From: Stenotrophomonas sp. SAM-B
GTDB lineage: Bacteria > Pseudomonadota > Gammaproteobacteria > Xanthomonadales > Xanthomonadaceae
DNA length: 64,000 bases
Reading direction: 5' to 3'
NCBI RefSeq assembly: GCF_013387485.1
Contig: NZ_JABBXB010000002.1
Span: forward strand, 720,168-784,167
The position numbers were made by a program, and so were the translations under genes. Shown here in pieces: positions 12,478 to 21,611 of the stretch (the stretch's first letter is position 1; every line of letters starts with the position of its first letter). The notes below the pieces were generated by a model, which had not been told where the DNA came from, did no database searches, and saw only the letters and a list, made by a program, of their open reading frames with translations.

Positions 12478-12849
12478 ATGCTGCATGCGCTCAAGTTCGA
12501 CCCGATCACCGAGCTGACCCGTACCACCGCCTCGACGGTGAAGGAGCACTGGCGCAAGGTCATGCAGGACGTCCGCGAACAGCAGGCCGTGCTGGTGACC
12601 AATCACAACGAACCCCAGGCCGTCATCCTCTCCGCCGAGCAATACCAGGCCATGCAGGCCGAAGTGGTATCGCTGCAGCGTGATCTGGCCTCCCTGCGCG
12701 AGCAGACCCCGGCCCTCCAGCACCTGCGGCAGCGCTTCGATGATCGCCTTGCCGTGCTGGACAGTGCCGCAGCGGGCAACAAGGCCCGAACGCTGCTGCG
12801 TAAACCGGCACGGCTCAAGGGCAAGGTGGTCGCGGGCAGCGGGTACTGA
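12478..12849 (+). CDS. Phd/YefM-family antitoxin
   Basis: 123-residue protein of the Phd/YefM antitoxin fold. The N-terminal half shows the family pattern: STVKEHWRKVMQDVREQQAVLVTNHNEPQAVILSAEQY split over residues 19-57, with the Asn-His-Asn-Glu-Pro turn that precedes the last beta strand. The C-terminal half is a helical, basic tail that would contact the toxin. Its stop codon overlaps the start of the next gene by one base (TGATG), so the pair is co-translated. Neutralisation of the kinase-like neighbour and self-repression are inferred from family and layout. Confidence 0.8.
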   Translation: MLHALKFDPITELTRTTASTVKEHWRKVMQDVREQQAVLVTNHNEPQAVILSAEQYQAMQAEVVSLQRDLASLREQTPALQHLRQRFDDRLAVLDSAAAGNKARTLLRKPARLKGKVVAGSGY

Positions 12850-13514
12850 TGGCGGCGCGGCCTTTCCTGCTCGTGCTGGCAGGGGTCAATGGTGCGGGCA
12901 AAAGCTCTATCGGCGGTCACCTGCTGCGCGAGGCGGGACTGGACTGGTTCGATCCGGACGACTGGGCCGGGCAGCTCTGCCGCGAGCTGGGCATGAGCCA
13001 GCGCGAGGCCAATGGCCAGGCGTGGAAGGAAGGCTTCGGCCGACTGCAGGCGGCGATCGCCGAACACCGCAGCCACGCCTTCGAAACCACCTTGGGCGGG
13101 CAGTCAATCGCCGCGACCCTGGCCGAGGCATGCGCCACGCATGACGTACTGGTCTGGTACTGCGGTCTGGCCTCTCCCGAGCAGCACATCGCACGGGTGC
13201 GCGCACGCGTCGCGGCCGGTGGCCACGCCATCAGCGATGCGGACATCCACCGCCGCTATACGTTGGCGCTGCAGAACCTGATCACCCTGTTGCCAGCACT
13301 GGCACAGCTGCAGGTGTACGACAACAGTGCAGAGGTCGGTCCTGGCCAGCCGGTTGCCGACCCGCATCTTGTGCTGCAGATGGACGGCGGCCGTTTGACC
13401 TGGCCCGCGGCCGATGACGCCGCCCAACTGCGGCAGACACCCGACTGGGCCGTGCCCGTGCTGGAAGCTGCACTGCAGTGCCACGACACCTGCGCTGGCG
13501 AGCCGCCGCGATGA
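12849..13514 (+). CDS. Zeta-toxin-like P-loop kinase
   Basis: 221-residue P-loop kinase of the zeta-toxin family. Zeta toxins phosphorylate UDP-N-acetylglucosamine or related sugars and stall cell-wall synthesis. It has a Walker A motif GVNGAGKS (residues 13-20), the FDPDDWA segment that corresponds to the substrate-side acidic residue, FETTLGG, and a later basic RVRARVAAGGH region followed by DADIHRRY, as in other members. It overlaps the Phd-type gene by one base. Classic zeta toxins pair with epsilon antitoxins, whereas here the partner is of Phd type; that pairing is seen in this bacterial family. Whether it acts as a toxin in this host is not known. Confidence 0.78.
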   Translation: MAARPFLLVLAGVNGAGKSSIGGHLLREAGLDWFDPDDWAGQLCRELGMSQREANGQAWKEGFGRLQAAIAEHRSHAFETTLGGQSIAATLAEACATHDVLVWYCGLASPEQHIARVRARVAAGGHAISDADIHRRYTLALQNLITLLPALAQLQVYDNSAEVGPGQPVADPHLVLQMDGGRLTWPAADDAAQLRQTPDWAVPVLEAALQCHDTCAGEPPR

Positions 13515-13695
13515 GCGCGCGCATGCGGCTGCAAACGTCATTTACCGTCGGCACCACCCTGCCCCGAAGCCACGCGTCCGCCTTTCTTCACAGACCCTTC
13601 GCGTTTTCCATTCGGGACGGTATGCTGCCGAGGCATGAAACGACGGATACTCTCCGTCATCGCATCACATCATCCACGTTTCCTGGAGGGGGAAT

Positions 13696-15372
13696 ATGAG
13701 TCTGGAACGACCCTGGCTGCAGAGTTATCCCAAAGGCGTACCCGCCGAGATCGACGTCAACGAGTTTCATTCGGTTTCGGCCGTCTTCGACACCTCGGTG
13801 GCCAAGTTCCGCGACCGCCCCGCCTACTCCAGTTTCGGCAAGGTCCTCACCTACGGGGAAACGGACGCGCTGGTTGAACAGTTCGCCGCCTACCTGCTCG
13901 GTGAGCTGCAGCTCAAGAAGGGCGACCGCGTCGCCCTGATGATGCCCAACTGCCTGCAGTACCCGATCGCCACCTTCGGTGTCCTGCGTGCCGGCCTGAC
14001 CGTGGTCAACGTCAATCCCCTGTACACCGCCCGCGAACTCAAGCACCAGCTGGTGGATTCCGGCGCGGCCGTGCTGGTGGTGGTCGACAACTTCTGCGAC
14101 ACCGTGCAGCAGGTCATCGCCGATACACCGATCAAGCAGGTGGTGACCACCGGCCTGGGCGACATGCTCGGCGCCAAGGGCATCGTGGTGAACTTCGTGC
14201 TGAAGTACATCAAGAAGATGGTGCCCAACTACAGCCTGCGTGGCGCGATCCGCTTCAACCAGGCGCTCAAGCTCGGCAGCCGCCACACCCTGCCCAAGGT
14301 CGAGATCGACCACGACGACGTCGCCTTCCTGCAGTACACCGGCGGCACCACGGGCGTGGCCAAGGGCGCGATGCTGACCAACCGCAACCTGGTGGCCAAC
14401 ATGCAGCAGGCCTCGGCCTGGATCTCCGCCTCCGGGATCGAGATGGGCAAGGAGGTGATCATCACCGCCCTGCCGCTGTACCACATCTTCGCGTTGACGG
14501 CGAACGGCCTGGTCTTCATGAAGTTCGGTGGCTGCAACTACCTGATCACCAACCCGCGCGACATGAAGGGCTTCGTCAAGGAGCTCAAGGCGACCCGCTT
14601 CACCGCGATCACCGGCGTCAACACGCTGTTCAACGGCCTGCTCAACACCCCCGGCTTCGACGAGATCGATTTCTCCTCGCTGAAGGTCACCCTGGGTGGC
14701 GGCATGGCGGTGCAGCGTGCCGTTGCCGAGCGCTGGAAGAAGGTCACCGGCGTGACCCTGGTCGAGGCCTACGGCCTGACCGAGACCTCGCCGGCCGCCT
14801 GCATCAACCCGCTGGACCTGGCCGAGTACAACGGCGCCATCGGCCTGCCGATTCCGTCCACCGATGCCTGCGTCAAGGACGATAACGGCCAGACCCTGCC
14901 CGCCGGCGACGTCGGCGAGCTGTGCATCAAGGGCCCGCAGGTGATGAAGGGCTACTGGCAGCGCCCGGAAGACACCGCCGCAGCGGTCGATGCCGAGGGC
15001 TGGCTGCACACCGGCGACATGGCGCGGATGGACGAGCAGGGCTTCTTCTACATCGTGGACCGCAAGAAGGACATGATCCTGGTGTCCGGCTTCAACGTGT
15101 ACCCCAACGAGGTCGAAGACGTCATCGCGATGATGCCGGGCGTGCTCGAAGTCGCGGCGGTCGGCGTGCCCGATGAAAAGTCCGGCGAAGTGGTCAAGGT
15201 GGTCATCGTCAAGAAGGACCCCAACCTCACCGCCGAGATGGTCAAGGAGCACGCGCGTGCCAACCTGACCGGCTACAAGCACCCGCGGATCGTGGAGTTC
15301 CGCAAGGAGCTGCCGAAGACCAACGTGGGCAAGATCCTGCGCCGCGAACTGCGCGATACGCCCGCGCCGTAA
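13696..15372 (+). CDS. rpfB: Long-chain fatty acid-CoA ligase RpfB
   Basis: Acyl-CoA synthetase of the ANL superfamily, 558 residues. RpfB activates free fatty acids, including DSF-type signals, to CoA thioesters and so helps signal turnover and lipid supply at the inner membrane. The AMP-binding P-loop YTGGTTGVAKG begins at residue 214; YGLTETSP and the hinge segment DRKKDMILVSGFNVYP follow, and NVGKILRREL near the end holds the catalytic Lys. The start has GGAGGGGG just upstream. It is the first of the two plus-strand rpf genes, with a terminator and a separate leader before rpfF. Confidence 0.95.
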   Translation: MSLERPWLQSYPKGVPAEIDVNEFHSVSAVFDTSVAKFRDRPAYSSFGKVLTYGETDALVEQFAAYLLGELQLKKGDRVALMMPNCLQYPIATFGVLRAGLTVVNVNPLYTARELKHQLVDSGAAVLVVVDNFCDTVQQVIADTPIKQVVTTGLGDMLGAKGIVVNFVLKYIKKMVPNYSLRGAIRFNQALKLGSRHTLPKVEIDHDDVAFLQYTGGTTGVAKGAMLTNRNLVANMQQASAWISASGIEMGKEVIITALPLYHIFALTANGLVFMKFGGCNYLITNPRDMKGFVKELKATRFTAITGVNTLFNGLLNTPGFDEIDFSSLKVTLGGGMAVQRAVAERWKKVTGVTLVEAYGLTETSPAACINPLDLAEYNGAIGLPIPSTDACVKDDNGQTLPAGDVGELCIKGPQVMKGYWQRPEDTAAAVDAEGWLHTGDMARMDEQGFFYIVDRKKDMILVSGFNVYPNEVEDVIAMMPGVLEVAAVGVPDEKSGEVVKVVIVKKDPNLTAEMVKEHARANLTGYKHPRIVEFRKELPKTNVGKILRRELRDTPAP

Positions 15373-15400
15373 CGGTTCCCCAACGGCGGCATCTTCACAG

Positions 15401-15430
15401 GGCCCCTGCCGGCAACGGCGGGGGCCTTTT
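15401..15430 (+). terminator. Intrinsic terminator between rpfB and rpfF
   Basis: An 11-bp GC-rich stem with one G-T pair (15401-15411 with 15416-15426) and a GCAA loop is followed by TTTT. It lies 28 bp after rpfB, implying that rpfF has its own promoter in the roughly 100 bp that follow; in Xanthomonas rpfF is indeed also expressed separately. Confidence 0.8.
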
Positions 15431-15530
15431 GCATTGCCTGAGATGCCCGGGGTGTAGGATCGCGGCGTGTGGACCCGTCAGGCCCGCCGCCCACCGTCCT
15501 CCCAGCGGGCCAGCCTCCGAGGAAATCGCC

Positions 15531-16400
15531 ATGAGCACCATTGAAAAGCTGCCCGTCAACCGCCGCTACGCCACCATCCGCACCGAGACCACGGGCAACG
15601 ACGACGCCCATTGGCTGTACATGCATGCCGATGCCGGCAGTGGCATCCGCCCGTGCTGCCGCAAGGACATGCTCGATGAAATGTGGAATTTCATGAGCGC
15701 CATCACCCGTACCCCGGCCGAGCGCAACAGCGGCAAGCTGCGCCATTTCGTGCTCGCCTCCGATGCGAACGCGTACAACCTGGGCGGTGACCTGGACCTG
15801 TTCACCCGCCTGATCCGCGAAGGCAACCGCGACCGCCTGCTGACCTATGCGCAGCGCTGCGTGGAAGGCGTCCACCACCTGCACACCGGCTTCGGCGGCG
15901 ACGTCCGTTCGATCGCGCTGATCCAGGGCGACGCGCTGGGCGGTGGCCTGGAGATGGCGCTGGCCTGCCACACCATCGTGGCCGAGGAAGGTTGCGGCAT
16001 GGGCTTGCCGGAAGTCCTGTTCGGGCTGTTCCCGGGCATGGGCGCGTACTCGTTCCTGTGCAAGCGCGTGGCGCCGCAGCTGGCCGAGAAGATCATCCTC
16101 GACGGCCGCGTGTATTCGTCCGAGGAGATGCATGCGATGGGCGTGGTCGACGTGCTGGTGCCGAAGGGCCAGGGCGTCAAGGCGGTCGAGGACCTGATCC
16201 GCCAGCACCAGCGCATTCCGCATTCCTACCTGGCGATGAATGCCGCACGCAACCTGGCCCAGGCCGTGCATTACGACGAGCTGCTGGAAATCACCAAGGT
16301 GTGGGTGGACTCCGCGCTCGCGCTGGGCGACAAGTCGCTGCGCACCATGGATCGCCTGATCAAGGCCCAGACCCGCCGCGCCACCCTCGACGTCGCCTGA
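15531..16400 (+). CDS. rpfF: DSF synthase RpfF (enoyl-CoA hydratase/thioesterase fold)
   Basis: Crotonase-fold enzyme of 289 residues that makes the cis-2-unsaturated fatty acid signal DSF from 3-hydroxyacyl-ACP by dehydration and thioester cleavage. With the ATG at 15531 (AGGAAA upstream) the two catalytic glutamates fall at E141 (LGGGLEMA) and E161 (GLPEVLFG), the same numbers as in Xanthomonas campestris RpfF. Gly85 and Leu136, which are also important there, match. The length equals the Xanthomonas protein. It converges on rpfC and ends in a strong terminator. RpfC is known to hold RpfF inactive by direct binding; the two are encoded tail to tail here. Confidence 0.96.
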   Translation: MSTIEKLPVNRRYATIRTETTGNDDAHWLYMHADAGSGIRPCCRKDMLDEMWNFMSAITRTPAERNSGKLRHFVLASDANAYNLGGDLDLFTRLIREGNRDRLLTYAQRCVEGVHHLHTGFGGDVRSIALIQGDALGGGLEMALACHTIVAEEGCGMGLPEVLFGLFPGMGAYSFLCKRVAPQLAEKIILDGRVYSSEEMHAMGVVDVLVPKGQGVKAVEDLIRQHQRIPHSYLAMNAARNLAQAVHYDELLEITKVWVDSALALGDKSLRTMDRLIKAQTRRATLDVA

Positions 16401-16425
16401 GTCACCCCCTCCCCTGTGTTGTTCA

Positions 16426-16451
16426 AGCCCGGCTGCCGCCGGGCTTTTTTT
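16426..16451 (+). terminator. Intrinsic terminator of rpfF
   Basis: Stem AGCCCGGC (16426-16433) with GCCGGGCT (16438-16445), a four-base loop and seven T residues (16445-16451). It is strong in the rpfF direction and overlaps the end of the convergent rpfC gene; in the rpfC direction the hairpin lacks a T-run. Confidence 0.9.
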
Positions 16452-18625
16452 CAGCGCATGTCGCCGCCGTCGTCCGCCTGGCCCTGGGTCCGGCGCTGCG
16501 CACGCGCGTCGAGTGCCTGCCGGCCTTCCTTGATCCCCGCCTGCAGCAGGGTCACGCGCTGCCGCCATTCGCTCTTGAGCTGCCAGTCGGCCATGCGCAT
16601 CAGGTCGCCGGCACGATTGGCGACGCGGACCAGGCCGAGATTGCTGGCCACGCCCTTGATCGCATGCGCCTGCTCACGGAAATGCACCCAGTCGCTGCGC
16701 TCGCCATCGGCCAGTGCCACGCCGACGCACTGCTCGGCATCGGCCAGGCATTGGCGGATGAACTCGCGTTCGAAGCCATCGCCCATGCCGAGCGAGGCCA
16801 GCTCGTCGAGCACGCCCGGATCCAGCACGCCATCGAGTACGGTGGCCGTGCGCACGATCGGCGCACTGGCCTTGAGCTGGCCATTGGAGGCGATGTCGGC
16901 CAGCACGTCCAGCAGCCGCACCGCGACCACGGGCTTGGCCAGGAAGGTGTGCGCACCAGCCTGGGTGCAGCGCTGGATCGCTTCGGGGGTGACATCGGCG
17001 CTGAGCACCAGCACCGGCGTGCGCGGACCACCGCCGGCCTGCATCACGCGCAGCTCCTTGAGCATGTCCAGGCCGCTCATGCCGGGCATGTGCAGATCGA
17101 CGATCGCCGCATCGAAATCGCTCTCGGCCATCGCATCCAGCACCGCTTCGCCGCCGTTGACGCACAGCACCTTGTGGCCGGCCTTCTGCAGCAGCCGCTG
17201 CAGCACCATCCGGTTGGCCTCGTGATCATCGGCGACCAGGATGTGCATGCTGCGCACGCGCGCGCGATGACGCAGGAATGGATCGGCGAAGGCGATGACA
17301 TTGCCGTTGCGGTCCGGCAGCCCGTCGCCGACCAGGGCCGGGGTGACCGTGCCCAGCGGCACGCGCGGCGGCGCGAACGGCAGCTCGAACCAGAAATGGC
17401 TGCCCTGCGGCGGATTCTCTTCGTAGCCGATGTCGCCCCCCATCGCCTCGACCAGGCCCTTGGCGATCGTGGTGCCCAGGCCGGTGCCTTCGTGGCGGCG
17501 CGCCATGCTGACGTCGGCCTGCTCAAATGCCTCGAACAGTCGCGGGCGCATCTCCGGCGCGACGCCGATACCGGTATCGAGGATGTCGAAGCGCAGCCGC
17601 ACCCCGCCGTTGGATTCGGCATGCAGCACCGCGACGCGGATCTCGACCCGGCCGTGGTCGGTGAATTTGACCGCGTTGCCGGCGATGTTGAGCAGTATCT
17701 GGCGCAGGTGACCGAGATCGCCGCGCAACAAGGGCGGCACGGTATCGGCGACCTTGACCCGGTAGTCCAACCGCTTGGCCTTGGCCTGCGGCAGCAGGAT
17801 CAGCCCGATCGCCTGGATCACATCGGCCAGCGCAAAATCCTCGGCGTTGACGCGCAGCTTGCCGGCTTCGATCGCGGAGATGTCGAGCACTTCTTCAACC
17901 AACGCCAACAGGCTGCGTGAAGAGGCCTGGATGGTGTTGACGCACTCGCGCTGCTCTTCATCGAGCTTGGTGGTGGCCAGCAGTTCGGTCATGCCCGACA
18001 ACCCGTTGAGGGGGGTGCGGAACTCATGGCTCATGTTGGCCAGGAAGCGGCTCTTGGCCTCGTTCGCGCGGCGCGCCTCGGCCATGGTCCGGGTCAACTG
18101 GCGCAGCAGCGTGGAGAAATACAGCGGCACCGCCGCCAGGCCCAGCCACAGGCCGAACGCCAGCCGGGCATTCTGCTCCCAGTACGGTGTGAGCAGCGCG
18201 GTGCTGCCGAAGCTGACCATGGCCATCGCCACGGCCACGTACAGATAGTTGTTGCCGTAGCGCATGCCGTTGCCGACGGTCACCCACATCACCACGATGT
18301 AGACCCAGGCCAGCGGCTCGCCCATCTGCACCATGCCGGCGGCAATGAGACCGTAGTCGGCGAGCATGCCGGCCACGCGGCGCGGATCCGAGCGCCCCGG
18401 CCGCCACAGCAGCCAGCCGAACAGGCCCAGCGACAGCGTCAGGCCGGTCAGCACGATTGCCAGCACGCCGTGGTACTGCTCCGGCGGCAGATCGTGGCGC
18501 GGCCCTGGCATCAGGACATACAGCAGGATCAGGGTGATCAGCACGATGCGCACGATCGCCTGGCCGTGCTCGGTGTCCGGGCGCTGCGCCAGACGTTGCT
18601 TCAGGCGCGGGTACAGACGACGCAT
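16451..18625 (-). CDS. rpfC: Hybrid sensor kinase RpfC (DSF receptor)
   Basis: Inner-membrane hybrid histidine kinase of 724 residues that senses DSF and phosphorelays to RpfG. In order: about five membrane segments (residues 22-172), a histidine kinase domain with the phospho-His at H200 in MSHEFRTPLNGLSG, an ATPase domain (NAVKFTDHG, DTGIGV, GTGLGTTIAKG), a receiver domain with D510 in AIVDLHMPGM, and a C-terminal Hpt domain with H654 in AHAIKGVASNLG. Size and the short sensor region match the five-helix Xanthomonas type rather than the longer ten-helix variant described in some S. maltophilia strains. The start ATG (18623-18625) follows the rpfG stop by one base, so rpfG and rpfC form one operon; the rpfH gene found between them in X. 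campestris is absent. Confidence 0.96.
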   Translation of the reverse strand: MRRLYPRLKQRLAQRPDTEHGQAIVRIVLITLILLYVLMPGPRHDLPPEQYHGVLAIVLTGLTLSLGLFGWLLWRPGRSDPRRVAGMLADYGLIAAGMVQMGEPLAWVYIVVMWVTVGNGMRYGNNYLYVAVAMAMVSFGSTALLTPYWEQNARLAFGLWLGLAAVPLYFSTLLRQLTRTMAEARRANEAKSRFLANMSHEFRTPLNGLSGMTELLATTKLDEEQRECVNTIQASSRSLLALVEEVLDISAIEAGKLRVNAEDFALADVIQAIGLILLPQAKAKRLDYRVKVADTVPPLLRGDLGHLRQILLNIAGNAVKFTDHGRVEIRVAVLHAESNGGVRLRFDILDTGIGVAPEMRPRLFEAFEQADVSMARRHEGTGLGTTIAKGLVEAMGGDIGYEENPPQGSHFWFELPFAPPRVPLGTVTPALVGDGLPDRNGNVIAFADPFLRHRARVRSMHILVADDHEANRMVLQRLLQKAGHKVLCVNGGEAVLDAMAESDFDAAIVDLHMPGMSGLDMLKELRVMQAGGGPRTPVLVLSADVTPEAIQRCTQAGAHTFLAKPVVAVRLLDVLADIASNGQLKASAPIVRTATVLDGVLDPGVLDELASLGMGDGFEREFIRQCLADAEQCVGVALADGERSDWVHFREQAHAIKGVASNLGLVRVANRAGDLMRMADWQLKSEWRQRVTLLQAGIKEGRQALDARAQRRTQGQADDGGDMR

Positions 18626-18626
18626 A

Positions 18627-19766
18627 TCACATCCCCGGGCGGGATGACGCAGTGGAGTGCTGTGCGCAGATCTCGTCAAGCTGGAGGCGGCCGCGCAGCA
18701 GGGCATCGACGCAGCGCGGATCAAACAACCGACCACGCTGGGCGTACAGATAAGCCAGCGTGGCTTCCATGGTCCATGCTTCCTTGTACGGACGGGGTGA
18801 GATCAGGGCATCGAACACGTCGGCCACTGCCACGATCCGCGCTTCCAGCGGAATGGCATCGCCGACCAGGCCATCGGGGTAGCCGCTGCCGTCGTAACGC
18901 TCGTGATGGCGCAGCGCGATCAGCGCACCGACCTGGATGAAACGGTTCTGGCTGCCGCTCAGCAGTTCATAGCCGATCCGCGGGTGCCGGCGCATGATCG
19001 CCTGCTCCTCGTCGTTCAACTTGCCCTGCTTGAGCAGCACGGCGTCGGGAATGGCGATCTTGCCCATGTCATGCAGGGGCGCGGCCATCTCGATCAGCTT
19101 GACCTCCTCCTCCGGCAGCCCGAGCTGCTCGGCGATCAGGCCGGCGACATGCGCCATGCGCTCGAGGTAGGCGCTGGTGCCGGCATCACGGAACTCGATC
19201 GCCCGCGCCAGCCGCGACAGCGTCTCGCGCTCGCGTTCCTCGACCTCGTGCATGCTGGCCAGCAGCCGCTGCTCCAGCGACAGCGCACGCTGTTTGACGT
19301 TCTCCGACTGCTGGCGCAGCTGCAACAGGTTGTAGCAGCGCGCGCGCAGTTCGCGCGGGCGGATCGGCTTGACCAGGAAATCGATCACCCCGGCCTCCAG
19401 CGCGGCCTGGCGGACCGGCTCGTCGCCGACCACGGTGATCAGGATCACGGGGATGTCGCGGTGCTTGGGCAGGCGACGGAACCGGCGGGCGAACTCCAAG
19501 CCGTCCATCTCCGGCATGCGGTAATCCAGCAGCAGCAGATCCACGGCGTGCGACTCGCACCAGGCCAGCGCCGTCAGCGGATCGCCGAAGTCGTGCACGG
19601 ACAGTTCCGGCGCGATGTCCTCGATGACATGGCGCAGCATGGTACGCGCGGACGTCTGGTCGTCAACGATGACAATATTCAAGGCTGCTTCTGCCTTCTT
19701 CCTTGACCACACTGGAACATGCTGCGGAGAGGATACTCCGCCGCTCAGCACACTGGCACCTTGCAT
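18627..19766 (-). CDS. rpfG: RpfG, receiver-HD-GYP c-di-GMP phosphodiesterase
   Basis: Response regulator of 379 residues (378 in Xanthomonas). The N-terminal receiver has the phospho-acceptor D81 in LLLLDYRMPEMDG; the C-terminal HD-GYP domain has the metal-binding pair H232-D233 in APLHDMGKIA and the GYP motif at 295-297 in HHERYDGSGYP. Once phosphorylated through RpfC it degrades cyclic di-GMP and so relays the DSF signal to biofilm, motility and enzyme production. I chose the ATG at 19766 because GGGAGG lies seven bases upstream and the length then equals the Xanthomonas protein; two earlier in-frame ATGs lack such a site. It is first in the operon with rpfC. Confidence 0.96.
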   Translation of the reverse strand: MQGASVLSGGVSSPQHVPVWSRKKAEAALNIVIVDDQTSARTMLRHVIEDIAPELSVHDFGDPLTALAWCESHAVDLLLLDYRMPEMDGLEFARRFRRLPKHRDIPVILITVVGDEPVRQAALEAGVIDFLVKPIRPRELRARCYNLLQLRQQSENVKQRALSLEQRLLASMHEVEERERETLSRLARAIEFRDAGTSAYLERMAHVAGLIAEQLGLPEEEVKLIEMAAPLHDMGKIAIPDAVLLKQGKLNDEEQAIMRRHPRIGYELLSGSQNRFIQVGALIALRHHERYDGSGYPDGLVGDAIPLEARIVAVADVFDALISPRPYKEAWTMEATLAYLYAQRGRLFDPRCVDALLRGRLQLDEICAQHSTASSRPGM

Positions 19767-19967
19767 GGGTCCGCCTCCCGTCATGAACACCCCAGTTCAT
19801 GATCGTCGTCACAGTGTGATGCCGATGTGGGCATCCCCCTGCGACCCGTCATGGTCTGTGGCCATCACGCCATAGCGCCTGTTAAGGCCACGCAGAAACC
19901 ATACTCGCGCGGCCACGGGAGCGGAACCCCCATCCGGACGTGCCCCAAGCACGCCCGGACGCAGGTC

Positions 19968-21485
19968 TCAGTTTTCGGGACGCATATACGGGAACAGCAG
20001 CACGTCACGGATCGAGCTGCTGCCGGTCAGCAGCATCACCAGACGGTCGATGCCGATGCCCAGGCCGCCGGTCGGGGCCATGCCGTATTCCAGCGCGCGG
20101 ATGTAATCAGCGTCGTAGTGCATGGCCTCGTCGTCGCCGCCTTCCTTCGCCGTGACCTGGGCCTGGAACCGGGCCGCCTGGTCTTCCGGGTCGTTCAGCT
20201 CGGAGAACCCGTTGGCCAGCTCCTTGCCGTTGATGAACAGCTCGAAGCGGTCGGTATAGCCCGGCTGGTCATCGTTCGCACGGGCCAGCGGCGAGACTTC
20301 CACCGGGTGGTCGGTGATGAAGGTCGGCTGGATCAGGGTGTGCTCGACGGTGGCCTCGAAGATCTCCAGCAGCAGCTTGCCCCAGCCGTAGGACGGCTTG
20401 ATGCGGATCTTCAGGCGCTCGCAATGGGCGACCAGCGCATCGCGGTCGGTGCAGTCGGCCGCGCTGATCTCCGGGTTGTGGTGGCGCACGGCCTCGTCCA
20501 TGCGCCAGCGGCGGAAGGCCGGGGCCAGGTCGATGGTGGCGCCATCCCACTCCACCGTGGTGGTGCCCAGCACCTTGCTGGCCACGTCACGGATCACGCC
20601 TTCGGTCAGGTCCATCACTTCGGTGTACGTGGCGTAGGCCTCGTACAGCTCCATCATGGTGAATTCCGGGTTGTGGCGGGTGCTGACGCCTTCATTGCGG
20701 AAGTTGCGGTTGATCTCGTACACGCGCTCCAGCCCACCCACGACCAGGCGCTTGAGGTACAGCTCCGGGGCCACGCGCAGGTACAGGTCCAGGTCCAGCG
20801 CGTTGTGGTGGGTGGTGAACGGCTTGGCCGTGGCGCCGCCGGGGATGTAATGCATCATCGGCGTTTCGACTTCCAGGAAGTCGCGGTTGTCCAGCCAGGC
20901 GCGCATGGCGCGGATGATCCGCGAGCGCTTGATGAACACCTCGCGCGACTCCGGGGTCACGATCAGGTCGACATACCGCTGGCGATAGCGCTGCTCCACG
21001 TCGGCCAGGCCGTGCCACTTGTCCGGCAGCGGGCGCAGCGACTTGGTCAGCAGGCGCAGGCTGGTGGCCTTGACCGACAGCTCGCCGGTCTTGGTCCGGG
21101 TCAGCCCGCCCTCGACGGCGATGATGTCGCCCACGTCCCAGCCCTTGAAGGCGGTATAGGCATCGCCCAGGGTGCTGCCCTGCAGGAACAGCTGGATGCG
21201 GCCGGACTCGTCCTGGATCTGGGCGAAGCTGGCCTTGCCCATCACGCGCTTGGCCATCAGGCGGCCGGCCATTTTGACCTGGCGGTCACTGGCTTCCAGC
21301 GCTTCGGCGGTCCACTGTTCGGCGTCGGCGAACTCGGCCTGCAGGGTGCCGGCGAAGTGCTCGCGGCGGAAATCGTTCGGGTAAGCGATGCCCTGCCCGC
21401 GCAGGGCGGTCAGTTTCGCGCGGCGCTCGGCGATGAGGCTGTTCTCGTCGACGGGGGGCTGCGGCGCGGCGGTCTGATCGTTCAT
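19968..21485 (-). CDS. lysS: Lysyl-tRNA synthetase, class II
   Basis: Class II lysyl-tRNA synthetase, 505 residues, equal to the E. coli enzyme; charges tRNA-Lys in the cytoplasm. The N-terminal OB-fold anticodon-binding domain includes [16 protein letters not shown], followed by class II motif 1 ([23 protein letters not shown]), motif 2 ([21 protein letters not shown]) and motif 3 ([15 protein letters not shown]). The C-terminus ends [11 protein letters not shown], as is usual. It follows prfB by 126 bp on the same strand, the prfB-lysS order common in proteobacteria. In Xanthomonas this pair lies inside the rpf region as here. Confidence 0.98.
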   Translation of the reverse strand: MNDQTAAPQPPVDENSLIAERRAKLTALRGQGIAYPNDFRREHFAGTLQAEFADAEQWTAEALEASDRQVKMAGRLMAKRVMGKASFAQIQDESGRIQLFLQGSTLGDAYTAFKGWDVGDIIAVEGGLTRTKTGELSVKATSLRLLTKSLRPLPDKWHGLADVEQRYRQRYVDLIVTPESREVFIKRSRIIRAMRAWLDNRDFLEVETPMMHYIPGGATAKPFTTHHNALDLDLYLRVAPELYLKRLVVGGLERVYEINRNFRNEGVSTRHNPEFTMMELYEAYATYTEVMDLTEGVIRDVASKVLGTTTVEWDGATIDLAPAFRRWRMDEAVRHHNPEISAADCTDRDALVAHCERLKIRIKPSYGWGKLLLEIFEATVEHTLIQPTFITDHPVEVSPLARANDDQPGYTDRFELFINGKELANGFSELNDPEDQAARFQAQVTAKEGGDDEAMHYDADYIRALEYGMAPTGGLGIGIDRLVMLLTGSSSIRDVLLFPYMRPEN

Positions 21486-21583
21486 GGCGTGGGTCTATGT
21501 ATGTCGGGGGGAGGTACGGTCCCCGCCATCATGCCGATGGTCGGGGCGGATTGCGAAACCGGGCGCGGCCCGGGCACAACGGA

Positions 21584-21608
21584 TCGGGGCCGCGCGTGGC
21601 GGCCCCGA
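21584..21608 (-). terminator. GC hairpin between prfB and lysS
   Basis: A perfect 9-bp stem (21584-21592 with 21600-21608, seven-base loop) starts three bases after the prfB stop codon. No T-run follows, so it is more likely a message-stabilising or partly attenuating hairpin than a full terminator. Confidence 0.4.
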
Positions 21609-21611
21609 CGG

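Noticed and set aside
15431..15530. A sigma-70 promoter for rpfF
   Set aside because: A TTGCCT and a TAGGAT can be found, but the spacing is only 15 bp. A promoter is expected here, yet I cannot place it reliably.
19767..19967. A Clp/CRP-type binding site upstream of rpfG
   Set aside because: The sequence has TCACA and TGTGA-like pieces (near 19810) but in overlapping, wrongly ordered arrangement, so it does not form the needed TGTGA-N6-TCACA.
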